A DNA stretch of 64,000 nt from JAKPBU01 sp964425695 (GCA_964425695.1 CAYRNF010000010.1:39804-103803), one strand, 5' to 3'. Counted from the first letter of the stretch, positions 34,979-43,870 are shown. The notes: generated by a model from the letters alone, not told the origin. Numbers and translations are program-made.

Positions 34979-35860
34979 GTGGAATCGTCGCTGCTGACCA
35001 ACCTGCTGCTGCCGCTGGCGCTGGGCATCATCATGCTGGGCCTGGGGCTGGGCCTGACGCCGGAGGATTTCCGGCGCGTGGCGCGCTATCCGAGCGCGGT
35101 GCTGTTGGGCCTGGCGTTGCAGACCGGCGTGCTGCCGTGGGTGGCCTTCGCGCTGGCGCTGCTGCTGCGCCTGCCGCCGGAACTGGCGGTGGGCCTGATG
35201 CTGCTGGCGGCATCGCCCGGCGGCGCCACCGCCAACATCTACAGCCACCTGGCGCGCGGCGACGTGGCGTTGAACATCACGCTCACCGCCGTCAACAGCC
35301 TGCTGTGCCTGGTCACGCTGCCGCTGATCCTGAACCTGTCGCTGGAGTTCTTCCTGGGCGCCGGCCAGTACGTGCCGCCGCCGGTGCGCAAGGTGGTGGA
35401 GGTGGCGGCGATCATCCTGCTGCCGGTGCTGCTGGGCATGGCGGTGCGGCGCTTCGCGCCGGGATTCGCCGCGCGCATGGAGAAGCCGATCCGGCTGCTG
35501 TCGGTGCTGGTGCTGGCGCTGCTGATCGTGGCGGCGATCGCGCAGGAGCGCGAGCGCCTGGCCGCGCACTTCGCGGTGGTGGGCCTGGCCTGCGTGCTGT
35601 TCAACCTGGCCAGCATGGGCGCGGGCTACGGCGTGCCGCGCGCGCTGCGCCTGCCGCGCCGGCAGGCGATCGCCATGGCCATGGAGATCGGGATCCACAA
35701 CGGCACGCTGGCGATCTTCATCGCGCTCAATGTGCTGGGCAACGCGGCGGTGTCGGTGCCGGCGGCGGTGTACAGCCTGCTGATGTTCTTCACCGCCGCG
35801 CTGTTCGCGTACTGGGCCAGCCGTCGCGGCGGCGCCGCGGAGCAGCGCGCCGGCGCCTAG
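34979..35860 (+). CDS. Bile acid:sodium symporter (BASS) family transporter
   Basis: A 293-residue inner-membrane protein with eight or nine hydrophobic helices. Family marks are the early LALGIIMLGLGLGLTPEDFRRV, MLLAASPGGATANIYSHLARGDVALNITLTAVNSLL (the conserved crossover region) and MEIGIHNGTLAIFIAL. These carriers move organic anions with sodium; the substrate is unknown. The start is a GTG at 34979 and no earlier in-frame start fits. Confidence 0.9.
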   Translation: MESSLLTNLLLPLALGIIMLGLGLGLTPEDFRRVARYPSAVLLGLALQTGVLPWVAFALALLLRLPPELAVGLMLLAASPGGATANIYSHLARGDVALNITLTAVNSLLCLVTLPLILNLSLEFFLGAGQYVPPPVRKVVEVAAIILLPVLLGMAVRRFAPGFAARMEKPIRLLSVLVLALLIVAAIAQERERLAAHFAVVGLACVLFNLASMGAGYGVPRALRLPRRQAIAMAMEIGIHNGTLAIFIALNVLGNAAVSVPAAVYSLLMFFTAALFAYWASRRGGAAEQRAGA

Positions 35861-35949
35861 CGCGGGGCGCGTCGCGTCGTGGTGCGGCGCGCTTGACTCC
35901 GGACCCGGGTCCCGGGTGTATCACTGGGCCTCCCGACCGGAGCGCACAG

Positions 35950-36705
35950 ATGCCTTCCCCACGCAGGACCGCCGTATTGCACCGCATGGTGATGCCCGGC
36001 CACACCTGTCCTTACGGCCTGAAGGCGCGGCACCTGCTGCGCCGCGCGGGCTATGCGGTGGACGACAGGCCGCTGCGCACGCGCGAGGACACCGACGCGT
36101 TCAAGGCCGCGCACGGGGTGAAAACCACGCCGCAGGTGTTCATCGACGGCGAGCGCATCGGCGGCTACGACGACCTGCGCCGCCTCCTGGGCCTGCGCGT
36201 GGCCGATCCGGAGGCCGACAGCTATCGCCCGGTGGTGGCCCTGTTCGCGATGACCGCGTCGATGGCGCTGGCGCTGAGCCTGGGCGTGCACGGCAGGCCG
36301 TTCACCGCGGCCGCTGCGGAGTGGTTCGTGTCGCTGAGCATGTGCGTGCTGGCGCTGTTGAAGCTGCAGGACATCGAGCGCTTCTCGACCATGTTCCTCA
36401 ACTACGACCTGCTGGCGAAACGCTGGGTGCCGTACGCCACGCTGTATCCGTTCCTGGAGGCGCTGGCGGGCGTGCTGATGCTGGGCGGCGTGCTGGGCGT
36501 GGTGTCGATCCCGGTGGCGCTGTGCATCGGCGGCATCGGCGCGGCGTCGGTGATCAAGGCGGTCTACATCGACCGCCGCTCGCTGCGTTGCGCCTGCGTG
36601 GGCGGCGGCAGCCGGGTGCCGCTGGGCCCGGTGTCGCTGGCGGAAAACCTGATGATGGTGGGCATGGCGTTGTGGATGCTGCTGCGGCATGCGCCCATGG
36701 GGTGA
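35950..36705 (+). CDS. Glutaredoxin-MauE-type membrane fusion protein
   Basis: A 251-residue fusion. Residues 1-85 are glutaredoxin-like (MPGHTCPYGLKARHLLRRAGY, VKTTPQVFIDGERIGGYDDLRRLLG). Residues 95-250 form about four membrane helices like the MauE/DoxX-type quinone-linked disulphide-exchange family, with a CxC motif in LRCACVGGGSRVPLGPVSLAENLMM. The active site is CPYG with one cysteine, so it would act by a monothiol route or via the membrane CxC pair. GGAG lies 8 nt before the ATG. It likely passes reducing power to thiols at or across the membrane; the partner is unknown. Confidence 0.82.
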   Translation: MPSPRRTAVLHRMVMPGHTCPYGLKARHLLRRAGYAVDDRPLRTREDTDAFKAAHGVKTTPQVFIDGERIGGYDDLRRLLGLRVADPEADSYRPVVALFAMTASMALALSLGVHGRPFTAAAAEWFVSLSMCVLALLKLQDIERFSTMFLNYDLLAKRWVPYATLYPFLEALAGVLMLGGVLGVVSIPVALCIGGIGAASVIKAVYIDRRSLRCACVGGGSRVPLGPVSLAENLMMVGMALWMLLRHAPMG

Positions 36706-36762
36706 CGCGCGCGCGCCTGCAGGCGGCGGACCCCGGCGCGGGCCCGCCGTGCAGCGCCCGGG

Positions 36763-37122
36763 TCAGGCCTTCAGTTCGAACACGTTGGCGAAGCCGCCCC
36801 AGATCATGCGCTTGCCGTCGAACGGCATCGGGTTCTTCTCCGGGTCCATGCGCGGGTCGTCCATCATCTTCTTCATGCCGGCGTCGCGGGTGGCCTTGTC
36901 CGGCCATTCGATCCACGAGAACACCACGGTCTCGTCGCCGGTGGCCTGCACCGCGCGCTTGAAGTCGGTCTGCTTGCCGTCGGGCACGTCGTCGCCCCAG
37001 GCTTCCAGGACGCGCAGCGCGCCGAACTCGATGAACAGCGGGTCGAACATGCGCGCATGCTCGACGAACTTCTCCTTGTTGGCGTTGGGCACGGCGATCA
37101 CGAAGCCGTCGATGTAGGACAT
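36763..37122 (-). CDS. DUF1428 (YbaA-like) family protein
   Basis: A 119-residue small alpha/beta-barrel protein: SYIDGFVIAVPNANKEKFVEHARMFDPLFIEFGALRVLEAWGDDVPDGKQTDF, then FSWIEWPDKATRDAGMKKMM and MPFDGKRMIWGGF, the complete DUF1428 pattern. AGGAGA sits 7 nt before the ATG. Function is unknown; conserved small proteins of this fold resemble dimeric ferredoxin-like domains. Confidence 0.88.
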   Translation of the reverse strand: MSYIDGFVIAVPNANKEKFVEHARMFDPLFIEFGALRVLEAWGDDVPDGKQTDFKRAVQATGDETVVFSWIEWPDKATRDAGMKKMMDDPRMDPEKNPMPFDGKRMIWGGFANVFELKA

Positions 37123-37222
37123 GGCAGGTCTCCTTGGGGTTGGGATCGCATAAGGGCGATCAGGGCGTACTGGGTGGAGACGAACCGGCGCGGGCGGATT
37201 CGACACGCACCGCGCAGCGTAT

Positions 37223-37885
37223 TCAGGCGCCGAGGCGGTTGATCTCGCGGTTCTCCACCACCGCCGGCGGATCGGGCATGCGCGCCAGGGCCAGCATCGC
37301 GCGGCCCACGCGCCCGGTGCTGGTCAGCAGGCCCGGCAGCAGGCCCAGGCCCAGGCCCAGGCCCATCAGCGGGCCGCCGACCGTGTACAGCGCCGCCATG
37401 GCCGCATGCGGCGAGCGTTCGCCCTGCGAGGGCTGCACGCCGCCGGTGCGCAGCATGGTGGCGCGCAGCGGCAGCGCGGCCAGCGCGCGTTCGGCTTCGC
37501 CCTTCACCCGCAGCGGCGTGACCCTGCTGTCCGGGTCGGAATGGGCGCCGGAGACGTAGAGCAGGCGCAGGCCCGGATTGAGGCGTGCCAGGGTGGCGGC
37601 CACGTGCGTGGTGAGCGTGACGGTGACGTGCCGGTAGACGTCTTCCGAAGACCCCACCGGCAGCGCGCCGGCGCAGTAGAAGCAGGCGTCGAACGGCTGC
37701 AGCCGGTCTTCCACCGCGGACAGGTCGGCGAAGTCGTCCACCACGATGTCCTGCAGCTTGGCGTGCTGCAGCGGACTGGCGCGGCGGCCCAGCGCGGCCA
37801 CGTGGGTCACGCCGGCATCGTCCAGGCACGTGCGCAGCACGCCCTGGCCCACCAGCCCAGTGGCGCCGGTCAACAGGATGCGCAT
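37223..37885 (-). CDS. NAD(P)-binding Rossmann protein (NAD-dependent epimerase-like)
   Basis: A 220-residue atypical short-chain dehydrogenase/reductase. The N-terminus RILLTGATGLVGQGVLRTCL carries the GxxGxxG dinucleotide motif, followed by VAALGRRASP, DFADLSAVEDRL, FYCAGALPVGS and LLYVSGAHSD, then LRTGGVQPSQGE. Substrate-binding elements are minimal, as in the YwnB/HTATIP2-like group. AGGAGA precedes the ATG. The exact reaction is unknown. Confidence 0.82.
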   Translation of the reverse strand: MRILLTGATGLVGQGVLRTCLDDAGVTHVAALGRRASPLQHAKLQDIVVDDFADLSAVEDRLQPFDACFYCAGALPVGSSEDVYRHVTVTLTTHVAATLARLNPGLRLLYVSGAHSDPDSRVTPLRVKGEAERALAALPLRATMLRTGGVQPSQGERSPHAAMAALYTVGGPLMGLGLGLGLLPGLLTSTGRVGRAMLALARMPDPPAVVENREINRLGA

Positions 37886-37989
37886 GTCGGGTCTCCTTAC
37901 GCGGGGTCGCGTTGACGTTAGCGCACCGCATGTAAGGGAAGCATGGCGGCGGATCGGATCACCACGTTCCGCCACCCTGCGGGCCGGGA

Positions 37990-39714
37990 TCAGCGTCCGC
38001 CGCCGCCGCCACCGCCCCCGCCGCCGCCGGAAGAGCCGCCACCGCCGCCGCCCGACGAGCTGCCCGGCGGCGTGGAGGCGGAGGCGATCTGCGACGCGAA
38101 GCCGCTGCCCAGCGATCGGCTCAGGCTGCCCAGGTCGCCCGCGCCGCCGCCCCGGTACCACGCGATGCCGCTGGCGGTCGCCGCTGCGGCCGCGGCGCCC
38201 ACGGCCAGCGTGAACTTCCGTGTCCAGGCGTCTTCCACGTCCAGCGCCACGGCGTACGGCAGCAGCCGCTCGTAGCGTTCGGCATCCAGCACGGGCGGCG
38301 CGTCCGGACCGGGCAGCCGCGCCAGGTCGTCGCGCTCGGCCACCCCCAGGTACAGACGCAGGCTCGCGATCTGGTCCATCAGCGCGCGACCGGCCGGCGT
38401 GGGCGCGCGCACCAGGAAGGCGAACGCGACGAACGTGCCCAGCATCAGCGCGCCCACCGCGAAGACCAGCGGCAGGCCGCTGCCGCCGGACACCGCCAGC
38501 GCCAGGAAGAATCCGCCGAACGCCATGGCCGCGGCGATGCCGGTGGCGCCGGCGTTGTTGCGGAACATCGTGCCCTCGTACGCCTGTTTCAGCGCGCCGC
38601 GGTGCGCCTGCTGCGCGGCCTGCAGGCGCGTGGCGTTGGCCTGCTTGAGCTCGATGCGCCGCGCGCCGCCCAACGCGGACAGCAGCTGGCGTTGCGACGC
38701 CGGCAGCGCTGCGTCCGCATCGCGCAGCCGGTGCAGGGTCCAGCCCTGGCTCAGAAAGCCGTCCTCGCGCTCGATCCGCACGTAGCCTTTCACCGCCAGG
38801 TCCAGCAGGTCGGCGGACATACCGCGCGCGTCGTGGCCCATGCGATCCACGAACCGCAGCGCCGCTGGTGCGTGTCCGTCCGGCGGCTCGTAGCGCGCGA
38901 TCACCGTGCCGGGCCGCGGGTCGCGCCCGATCGCGCGCCAGCGCCGCACGCAGTACGCCAGCAGTGCGGCCAGCGCCAGCAGCGCGGCCAGCACGCCGCG
39001 GTTGTCCCGCAGCAGCCAGCCCGCGCGCTGCGCGCGGGTGGGCGCAGTCACGATCCCCTTGGGGAAGCCGAAGACCACGGTCATGCCTTCGCGCGGCGCC
39101 AGCGCGCGCGTCAGCACCCAGCGCGCGTGGCCCGGCGCCACGGCCTGCGCACGCACGTCGCGGCCCTGCGCGCCCTGCTCGCCGGTGTAGCCCTCCAGCC
39201 GCATGGCGTCGGCGGCGACCGGCGTGGGCAGCCGCACGTCCACGCTGCCGGCCTCGATGGGGAATTCCCAGCCGGTGCCGATCGCGTTCCAGTACAGCTC
39301 GTCGTGCGCGTCGAAGAAGCCGAGCTGGCGCGTGGTGCGATAGCGCAGGGTGTAGGTGTACGTGGCCGGCACCGGCAGCAGGTCGTCGTTGCCGGTGTTG
39401 ATGCGGATCCCGTTGGCCTTGTTCTCGGTGAACCACGGCGTGCTGCGGCCATCGCGCAGGACATCGCGCGTGGCGAAGCCGACCACCACGCGGTTGCCGG
39501 CGCGGTCGCGGTAGCGGGTGGGGAAATCGCGGTAGATGCCGCGCCGGATGCTGTTGCCTTCCGCGCGCACGCGGATGCGCTCGGTCACCTCCAGGCTGCC
39601 GTCGGCGTTGACCTGCACGTCGCTGTCGTAGGACAGGATGCGTTCCTGCGCGTGCGCCGGCCGCATCCAGGCCGTGGCCAGCAGCAGCACGCACCAGGCC
39701 GCCAGGCGGCTCAT
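37990..39714 (-). CDS. DUF2207 membrane protein with glycine-rich C-terminus
   Basis: A 574-residue protein: a signal peptide (CVLLLATAWMRPAHA), a DUF2207 extracytoplasmic beta domain (ERILSYDSDVQVNADGSLEVTERIRV..., about 25-220), a membrane helix near 245 (LAALLALAALLAYCV), a cytosolic part, two further helices near 400-430 and 520, and a tail of 25 residues that is almost only Gly and Ser. Its ATG overlaps the stop of the upstream lemA-like gene (ATGA). DUF2207/LemA pairs are common and of unknown function in the envelope. Confidence 0.88.
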   Translation of the reverse strand: MSRLAAWCVLLLATAWMRPAHAQERILSYDSDVQVNADGSLEVTERIRVRAEGNSIRRGIYRDFPTRYRDRAGNRVVVGFATRDVLRDGRSTPWFTENKANGIRINTGNDDLLPVPATYTYTLRYRTTRQLGFFDAHDELYWNAIGTGWEFPIEAGSVDVRLPTPVAADAMRLEGYTGEQGAQGRDVRAQAVAPGHARWVLTRALAPREGMTVVFGFPKGIVTAPTRAQRAGWLLRDNRGVLAALLALAALLAYCVRRWRAIGRDPRPGTVIARYEPPDGHAPAALRFVDRMGHDARGMSADLLDLAVKGYVRIEREDGFLSQGWTLHRLRDADAALPASQRQLLSALGGARRIELKQANATRLQAAQQAHRGALKQAYEGTMFRNNAGATGIAAAMAFGGFFLALAVSGGSGLPLVFAVGALMLGTFVAFAFLVRAPTPAGRALMDQIASLRLYLGVAERDDLARLPGPDAPPVLDAERYERLLPYAVALDVEDAWTRKFTLAVGAAAAAATASGIAWYRGGGAGDLGSLSRSLGSGFASQIASASTPPGSSSGGGGGGSSGGGGGGGGGGGR

Positions 39715-40265
39715 CGCGGCAGCTCCACTCGCACGGCGGCACGGCTGTCGGCTTCGGCCTGGAAGAACTCCAGCGGGCCGAAGCCGGTGGTCCTGGCCAC
39801 CAGTACGTCGGGCACGCGCTGGGTGGCGTCGGTGTAGTCGCGCACCGCGCCGTTGTAGAAACGGCGCGCGTACTGCAGCTGCTCCTCCACGTCCACCAGG
39901 TCGCGCTGCAGCTGCGCGAAGTTCTGGTTGGCCTTCAGGTCCGGATAGGCCTCCTGCAGCGCCAGCAGCCGCCCCAGCGCCTGCTCCAGGGCGGCTTCGA
40001 CCTGGCCCAGCGCGCCCGGGCGCTGCAGCTGCAGCGCCTGCGCGCGCAGTTCGGTCACCGCCTGCAGGCTTGCTGCCTCGTGCCCGGCATAGCCCTGCAC
40101 CGCGGCCACCAGCTGCGGGACCAGGTCATGGCGGCGCTGCAGCTGCACGTCGATGTCGGCCCACGCGGTGCGCGCCTGGTTGCGCAGCCTGACGAGCCGG
40201 TTGAAGGCCAGCACGCCCCACGCGAGCGCCGCCACAAGCGGCAGGACCAGCCAGATCGACGCCAT
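39711..40265 (-). CDS. LemA family protein
   Basis: A 184-residue LemA protein: an N-terminal membrane helix (LVLPLVAALAWGVLAF), then a four-helix coiled domain with FNRLVRLRNQARTAWADIDVQLQRRHDLVPQLVAAVQGYAGHE, YPDLKANQNFAQLQRDL and ARRFYNGAVRDY, followed by FFQAEADSRAAVRVEL. It is the first gene of an overlapping pair with the DUF2207 protein. The cellular role is not known. Confidence 0.93.
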   Translation of the reverse strand: MASIWLVLPLVAALAWGVLAFNRLVRLRNQARTAWADIDVQLQRRHDLVPQLVAAVQGYAGHEAASLQAVTELRAQALQLQRPGALGQVEAALEQALGRLLALQEAYPDLKANQNFAQLQRDLVDVEEQLQYARRFYNGAVRDYTDATQRVPDVLVARTTGFGPLEFFQAEADSRAAVRVELPR

Positions 40266-40441
40266 GCTCGGTTTCCCCGTGCACCGGAAGGTGCCTGGCG
40301 GATGTTAGAACGCAACCGGCGGCGCGCACAGGAGCGGCGCGTGCCGGATGACAGGATCCGCGGGTTCATGGGCGATTCGCCTGCGAGCCGCGCGCAGCGC
40401 CTAGACTGTGGCGTGCGACACGGCCACTTCCTCGAGGATCG

Positions 40442-41482
40442 ATGCGCGCCACCTTGCTCCACAGCCTGCTGCTGGCCGCCGCGCTACTTGCCGGCTGCGC
40501 CGTGGAAGACGATGCGCCGCGCTTCGCCGCGGCGCCCGCGGGCAAGACCACGGCCGACAGCGGCGCGATCAGCACCCCGCGCGCGGCCGCCGACGTGCGG
40601 CCCACGCCGCAGGACGTGCTGCGCGGCACGCATTGGCCGTCTGCCGCGGTAGGCAGCGGCGAGGCGTCGATCAGCTGCGATACCGACTACGCCACCAGCG
40701 ACGGCCGGCCGCTGGTGAACCTCGAATACTTCAGCGTGCTCGACGCCATGGACCCGTGCCGCGAGCGCGGGCTGGTGCGGCTGCACTACCGCGGCAAGAT
40801 CGATGCCGGCTTCGCCGACTTGGTGGAACGCGTGGGCGCCATGGCCGCGCGCATGGAGATCGGGCGCCGCATCCTGGACGTGGATTCCGCGGGCGGTCAG
40901 GTGGAGGACGCGATCCGTGCCGGCGATGCGATCGGCGCCGCGGGCTGGACGCTGTGGGTGCGCGAAGGCGCGGTCTGCCACAGCGCCTGCGTGCTGATCC
41001 TGGCCGCGGGCGACAACCGCCTGATTTCCGGCGACGTGGGCATCCACCGCATGATCCGCATGGGCTCCGACGCCACCACCCGCGCCGAGCTCAACGCCGA
41101 ACTGCGCGAGGTGCAGGGCCAGCTCAACGACTACCTGGAGCGCAACGGCGCCTCGCCGGCCATCGCCAACCTGATGATGACGGTGCCCAGCCGCGACCTG
41201 CGCCTGCTCACTGCCGACGAACAGCGCGAGTTCGGCCTGGCCGGCGCCAACGCCGTGCAGGAGGACCTGGAACGCATCGCGCTGCTGCGCCGCTGCGGCG
41301 AGGATTTCGTGCGCAGGCGCGAAGGCTTCCTGCGCCAGTTCGACGACACCTGCGCCCGCCAGGACGCGGACGTGCAGGCCATGAACGCCTGCGGGCTGAA
41401 GCTGCGCGAGCGCTTCGGCCTGCCCGATGCCCGGTGCCCGGCCGACACGCCCATGGACGAAGCCGGCCCGTCGCTGCAGTAG
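40442..41482 (+). CDS. Periplasmic ClpP/crotonase-fold lipoprotein
   Basis: A 346-residue lipoprotein (LLAAALLAGC lipobox at residue 19). Around residues 115-245 it has a ClpP-like core: LHYRGKIDAGFADLVERV, RRILDVDSAGGQVEDAIRAGDAI (the glycine-rich turn) and VCHSACVLILAAGDNRLISGDVGIHRM, where Ser within HSAC aligns with the ClpP/SppA nucleophile position. This corresponds to the uncharacterised periplasmic group (COG3904-like). Cysteines are numerous and could pair in the periplasm. Protease activity has not been shown for the group. Confidence 0.75.
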   Translation: MRATLLHSLLLAAALLAGCAVEDDAPRFAAAPAGKTTADSGAISTPRAAADVRPTPQDVLRGTHWPSAAVGSGEASISCDTDYATSDGRPLVNLEYFSVLDAMDPCRERGLVRLHYRGKIDAGFADLVERVGAMAARMEIGRRILDVDSAGGQVEDAIRAGDAIGAAGWTLWVREGAVCHSACVLILAAGDNRLISGDVGIHRMIRMGSDATTRAELNAELREVQGQLNDYLERNGASPAIANLMMTVPSRDLRLLTADEQREFGLAGANAVQEDLERIALLRRCGEDFVRRREGFLRQFDDTCARQDADVQAMNACGLKLRERFGLPDARCPADTPMDEAGPSLQ

Positions 41483-41496
41483 CCCCTGGCGCGGCC

Positions 41497-41718
41497 TCAG
41501 CCGCCGCGCACCGCGATCTCGATCCCGCCCACGCGCACCACCTGTCCGGCGCGGATCTTGCACGTCTTGCGCAGTTCCACCGCGCCGTCGACCCGCACCG
41601 CACCGCTGGCCACCAGCTGCTTGCCCGCACCGCCGCTGTCGCACACGCCGGCCAGCTTCAGCAGCTGGTTGAGTTCCACGTGCTCGCCGTGCAGTTCGAA
41701 GTCGATGGATTCGTGCAT
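41497..41718 (-). CDS. ybcJ: S4-domain RNA-binding protein, YbcJ-like
   Basis: A 73-residue protein consisting of one S4 RNA-binding domain: IDFELHGEHVELNQLLKLAGVCDSGGAGKQLVASGAVRVDGAVELRKTCKIRAGQVVRV, matching the YbcJ family. It likely binds structured RNA such as ribosomal RNA. TATGCT lies exactly 6 nt before the ATG with no ribosome binding site, another leaderless layout. Confidence 0.9.
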   Translation of the reverse strand: MHESIDFELHGEHVELNQLLKLAGVCDSGGAGKQLVASGAVRVDGAVELRKTCKIRAGQVVRVGGIEIAVRGG

Positions 41719-41724
41719 GGGATC

Positions 41725-41730
41725 AGCATA
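41725..41730 (-). promoter_or_regulatory. -10 element of the ybcJ-like gene, leaderless layout
   Basis: On the minus strand TATGCT, GATCCC, then the ATG: a -10-like hexamer with the recurrent 6-nt spacing. Confidence 0.45.
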
Positions 41731-41783
41731 ACTCGCGGTCGCGGCGCTCCGATCCTCGCCCGTCATCCCGGCATTCCCTCTCC

Positions 41784-41809
41784 CGTCATCCCGGCGAAGG
41801 CCGGGATCC
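41784..41809. repeat. GTCATCCCGGCG-type palindromic repeat
   Basis: CGTCATCCCGGCGAAGGCCGGGATCC holds the arms ATCCCGGC and GCCGGGAT in one palindrome. A half copy (CGTCATCCCGGC) stands 24 nt before it. Located 3' of the membrane protein gene that ends at 41918. Confidence 0.65.
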
Positions 41810-41917
41810 ATCCGATCTTTGCCGCATCGGGTCGAAGTCAAAAAAGGGATCCCAGCTTGCGCCGCGGCGACGGAGGAGAGCGGCGGGTGCGCTGGAGTGG
41901 CGAAGCCGGAAGGGCAG

Positions 41918-42571
41918 CTACTCGCGTTCAAACCTTGCCAGTTCCTCCAGCATGCGCCGGCCGCGGCGGATGCCGTCGGCGCCGTCGCAGCGGTTGGCCC
42001 CAAGGTCGCCGGGGCCCGCGCGCTCGCGCCGGAACCAGTCCCACGCCCAGGTGCCGAGCGTGCCGACGATGCCGGCCCAGAAGCTCCACGCGATCCACGC
42101 AGGTGCCGGTGCGACCGGTGGCGTGTTGCCGAGCCCCGCGAAGGCCACCACCACCAGCAGCCACATCACCCACCACGGCGCACCGCAGGCGCTGGCGTTG
42201 AAGGCGTAGAAGCGCTGCAGGCGCGCGAGCTGGCGCTGGATGGTGGTGACCGGGGCCGCGTAGTCCACCGTGGCCGCAAGGCCCAGGGTCAGGCCGGCGA
42301 GCACCGCGGTGAGCACGCCGAAGGCATGCACGGCCAGGCCCGTGGCGAGCAGGCCCGGCACGTCGGTGTTGCGGGTCCAGCAGGCCACGCCCAGCACCAC
42401 CAGGCCCACGCCCAGCAGCAGTTGCAGCCATTGGCCCACGTACAGGCCGCGCAGGGCGCGGCGGGTGGCGTCGAGCCTGCGTTCGCGCAGCAGTTCCAGC
42501 TGCAGCCGGTCCTGGCGCGCCAGGCGCGCATCGAGCGCCTGCCAGGCCGCTTTCAGATCGTCGAGTTCCAT
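41918..42571 (-). CDS. Membrane protein paired with an ECF sigma factor
   Basis: A 217-residue protein with an N-terminal amphipathic region (MELDDLKAAWQALDARLARQDRLQ) and four hydrophobic helices (LQLLLGVGLVVLGVA, LATGLAVHAFGVLTAVLAGLTLGL, WVMWLLVVVAFAGL, WIAWSFWAGIVGTLGTW). It begins 24 bp after the stop of an ECF sigma gene, with an AGGA ribosome binding site, so the two are one operon. The position suggests an anti-sigma role, but no zinc-binding anti-sigma motif (HxxxCxxC) is present. Inference only. Confidence 0.7.
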   Translation of the reverse strand: MELDDLKAAWQALDARLARQDRLQLELLRERRLDATRRALRGLYVGQWLQLLLGVGLVVLGVACWTRNTDVPGLLATGLAVHAFGVLTAVLAGLTLGLAATVDYAAPVTTIQRQLARLQRFYAFNASACGAPWWVMWLLVVVAFAGLGNTPPVAPAPAWIAWSFWAGIVGTLGTWAWDWFRRERAGPGDLGANRCDGADGIRRGRRMLEELARFERE

Positions 42572-42595
42572 GGGAATGTCCTTTGCGCGATGGGC

Positions 42596-43117
42596 TCACA
42601 GTTCGTCTCGGATGCGCTGCTTCAGGCGTCCGATCTTGGTGGATACGTTGGTTTCGCTGATGCCCAGCACCTCGGCGATCTCGCGCTGCGGGCGGTCGTC
42701 CAGGTAGAGCAGCAGCAGGGCGCGATCCAGCGGCGGCTGCCGGGCGATGAAGCGCTGCAGCAGGCGGATGTGCTGCTCGGCTTCGTGGTCGGTGGCGTTG
42801 GCGTCGGCCAGGTCGTGGGCGGATGCTTCCAGCGGCACCGCGTGCCGCCGCCGGCGGCCGTCGCCGCGCGCATGGCTGATCGCCACGTTCAGCGCGATGC
42901 GGTACATCCACGTGGTGGCGCTGCGCGCGGGATCGTACGCAGGCCAGGCGCGCCACAGCTGCGCTGCGATCTCCTGCGCCAGGTCGGCGCGGTCGTCCGG
43001 GTCGCGGCAATAGCTGCCGGCCACCTTGAACACGATGCCGCGATGGCGCTGCAGCAGCGTGGCGAAGGCGTCACGGGTCGCGGCATCCGCGGCGGTCGTG
43101 GTCATGGCGACGTCCAT
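42596..43117 (-). CDS. ECF-type RNA polymerase sigma factor
   Basis: A 173-residue sigma-70-like factor (169 from an ATG at 43105). Region 2 is FATLLQRHRGIVFKVAGSYCRDPDDRADLAQEIAAQLWRAWPAYDPARSATTWMYRIALNVAISHAR. Region 4 is DRALLLLYLDDRPQREIAEVLGISETNVSTKIGRLKQRIRDEL, with a clear helix-turn-helix. It heads a two-gene unit with the four-helix membrane protein, which may regulate it. Targets are unknown. Confidence 0.9.
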   Translation of the reverse strand: MDVAMTTTAADAATRDAFATLLQRHRGIVFKVAGSYCRDPDDRADLAQEIAAQLWRAWPAYDPARSATTWMYRIALNVAISHARGDGRRRRHAVPLEASAHDLADANATDHEAEQHIRLLQRFIARQPPLDRALLLLYLDDRPQREIAEVLGISETNVSTKIGRLKQRIRDEL

Positions 43118-43216
43118 TGTGCTGTTCCGGTGCGGGCACCGCGCCCGTCGCAGACATGATTCGCCGCCGCGCGCGGTTCCTCACACGTGCGGCGTTGCAT
43201 AGAATCCGGGCACCCC

Positions 43217-43747
43217 GTGCCGTGCCCCGCCTTGCGCCTCCTCCCGCCCGCGTCCGCCGCCTTCGCCTGCCTGCTGCCGCTGTGCCTTGCGGCGCCGGCT
43301 TCGGCCTGGCAGGGCGCGCCCGTGCGCGGCGCCACCGCGCGCACCGCGCAGGCCGCGGTGCCGAGCCGCGAGCAGCGCGCCCGGCAGGCCGCGCAGGACG
43401 CGCAGATCGTCGAGGCCGCACGCCAGGTACTGGCGCTGGTGGACCAGGGACGCACGGCCGAGGTGTGGGAAGGCGCCTCGCCAGCGATGAAGCGCGCGGT
43501 GCCCCAGGGCGAGTTCGTGCGCCAGCTGGCGCTGGACCGCCGACGGCTGGGGGCGGTGGTGTCGCGCGCCGAGCCGGTCGTGGGGCGCGAGCGCTACGCG
43601 GCCGGCGGGCGCGTGCCGCAGGGCGCCTACCTCAACGTGGCCTTCGCCACGCGATTCGGCGCTAGCCCGGGCGCGATCCGCGAGCTCGTGTCGTTCCGGC
43701 TGGACGAAGACCGGGTCTGGCGCGTGTCGGGATACAGCGTGCGCTGA
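43217..43747 (+). CDS. Secreted DUF4019-like protein
   Basis: A 176-residue predicted periplasmic protein. It starts at GTG 43217 (preferred because TAGAAT at 43200-43205 is a promoter-like element just before it; a GTG at 43187 is also in frame). The signal region is FACLLPLCLAAPASAWQG. The mature part, QIVEAARQVLALVDQGRTAEVWEGASPAMKRAVPQGEFVRQLALDRRRLG followed by GAYLNVAFATRF and VSFRLDEDRVWRVSGYSVR, follows the DUF4019 pattern. Function unknown. Confidence 0.75.
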   Translation: MPCPALRLLPPASAAFACLLPLCLAAPASAWQGAPVRGATARTAQAAVPSREQRARQAAQDAQIVEAARQVLALVDQGRTAEVWEGASPAMKRAVPQGEFVRQLALDRRRLGAVVSRAEPVVGRERYAAGGRVPQGAYLNVAFATRFGASPGAIRELVSFRLDEDRVWRVSGYSVR

Positions 43748-43870
43748 GCCGGGTGGCCGTGGCGCGCGTGCGGCGCACGCCACGCCGTGTGCTCAGCGCG
43801 GGCGTGCGCACGCACTCGTAAGCCGCGAGTGGCGTAGAGCGCGACGCTCACCCACGCTCCGAGCCGCTGC

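Noticed and set aside
42596..43117. Anti-sigma zinc motif in the paired membrane protein
   Set aside because: No HxxxCxxC motif exists in the 217-residue partner, so an anti-sigma function is not asserted.
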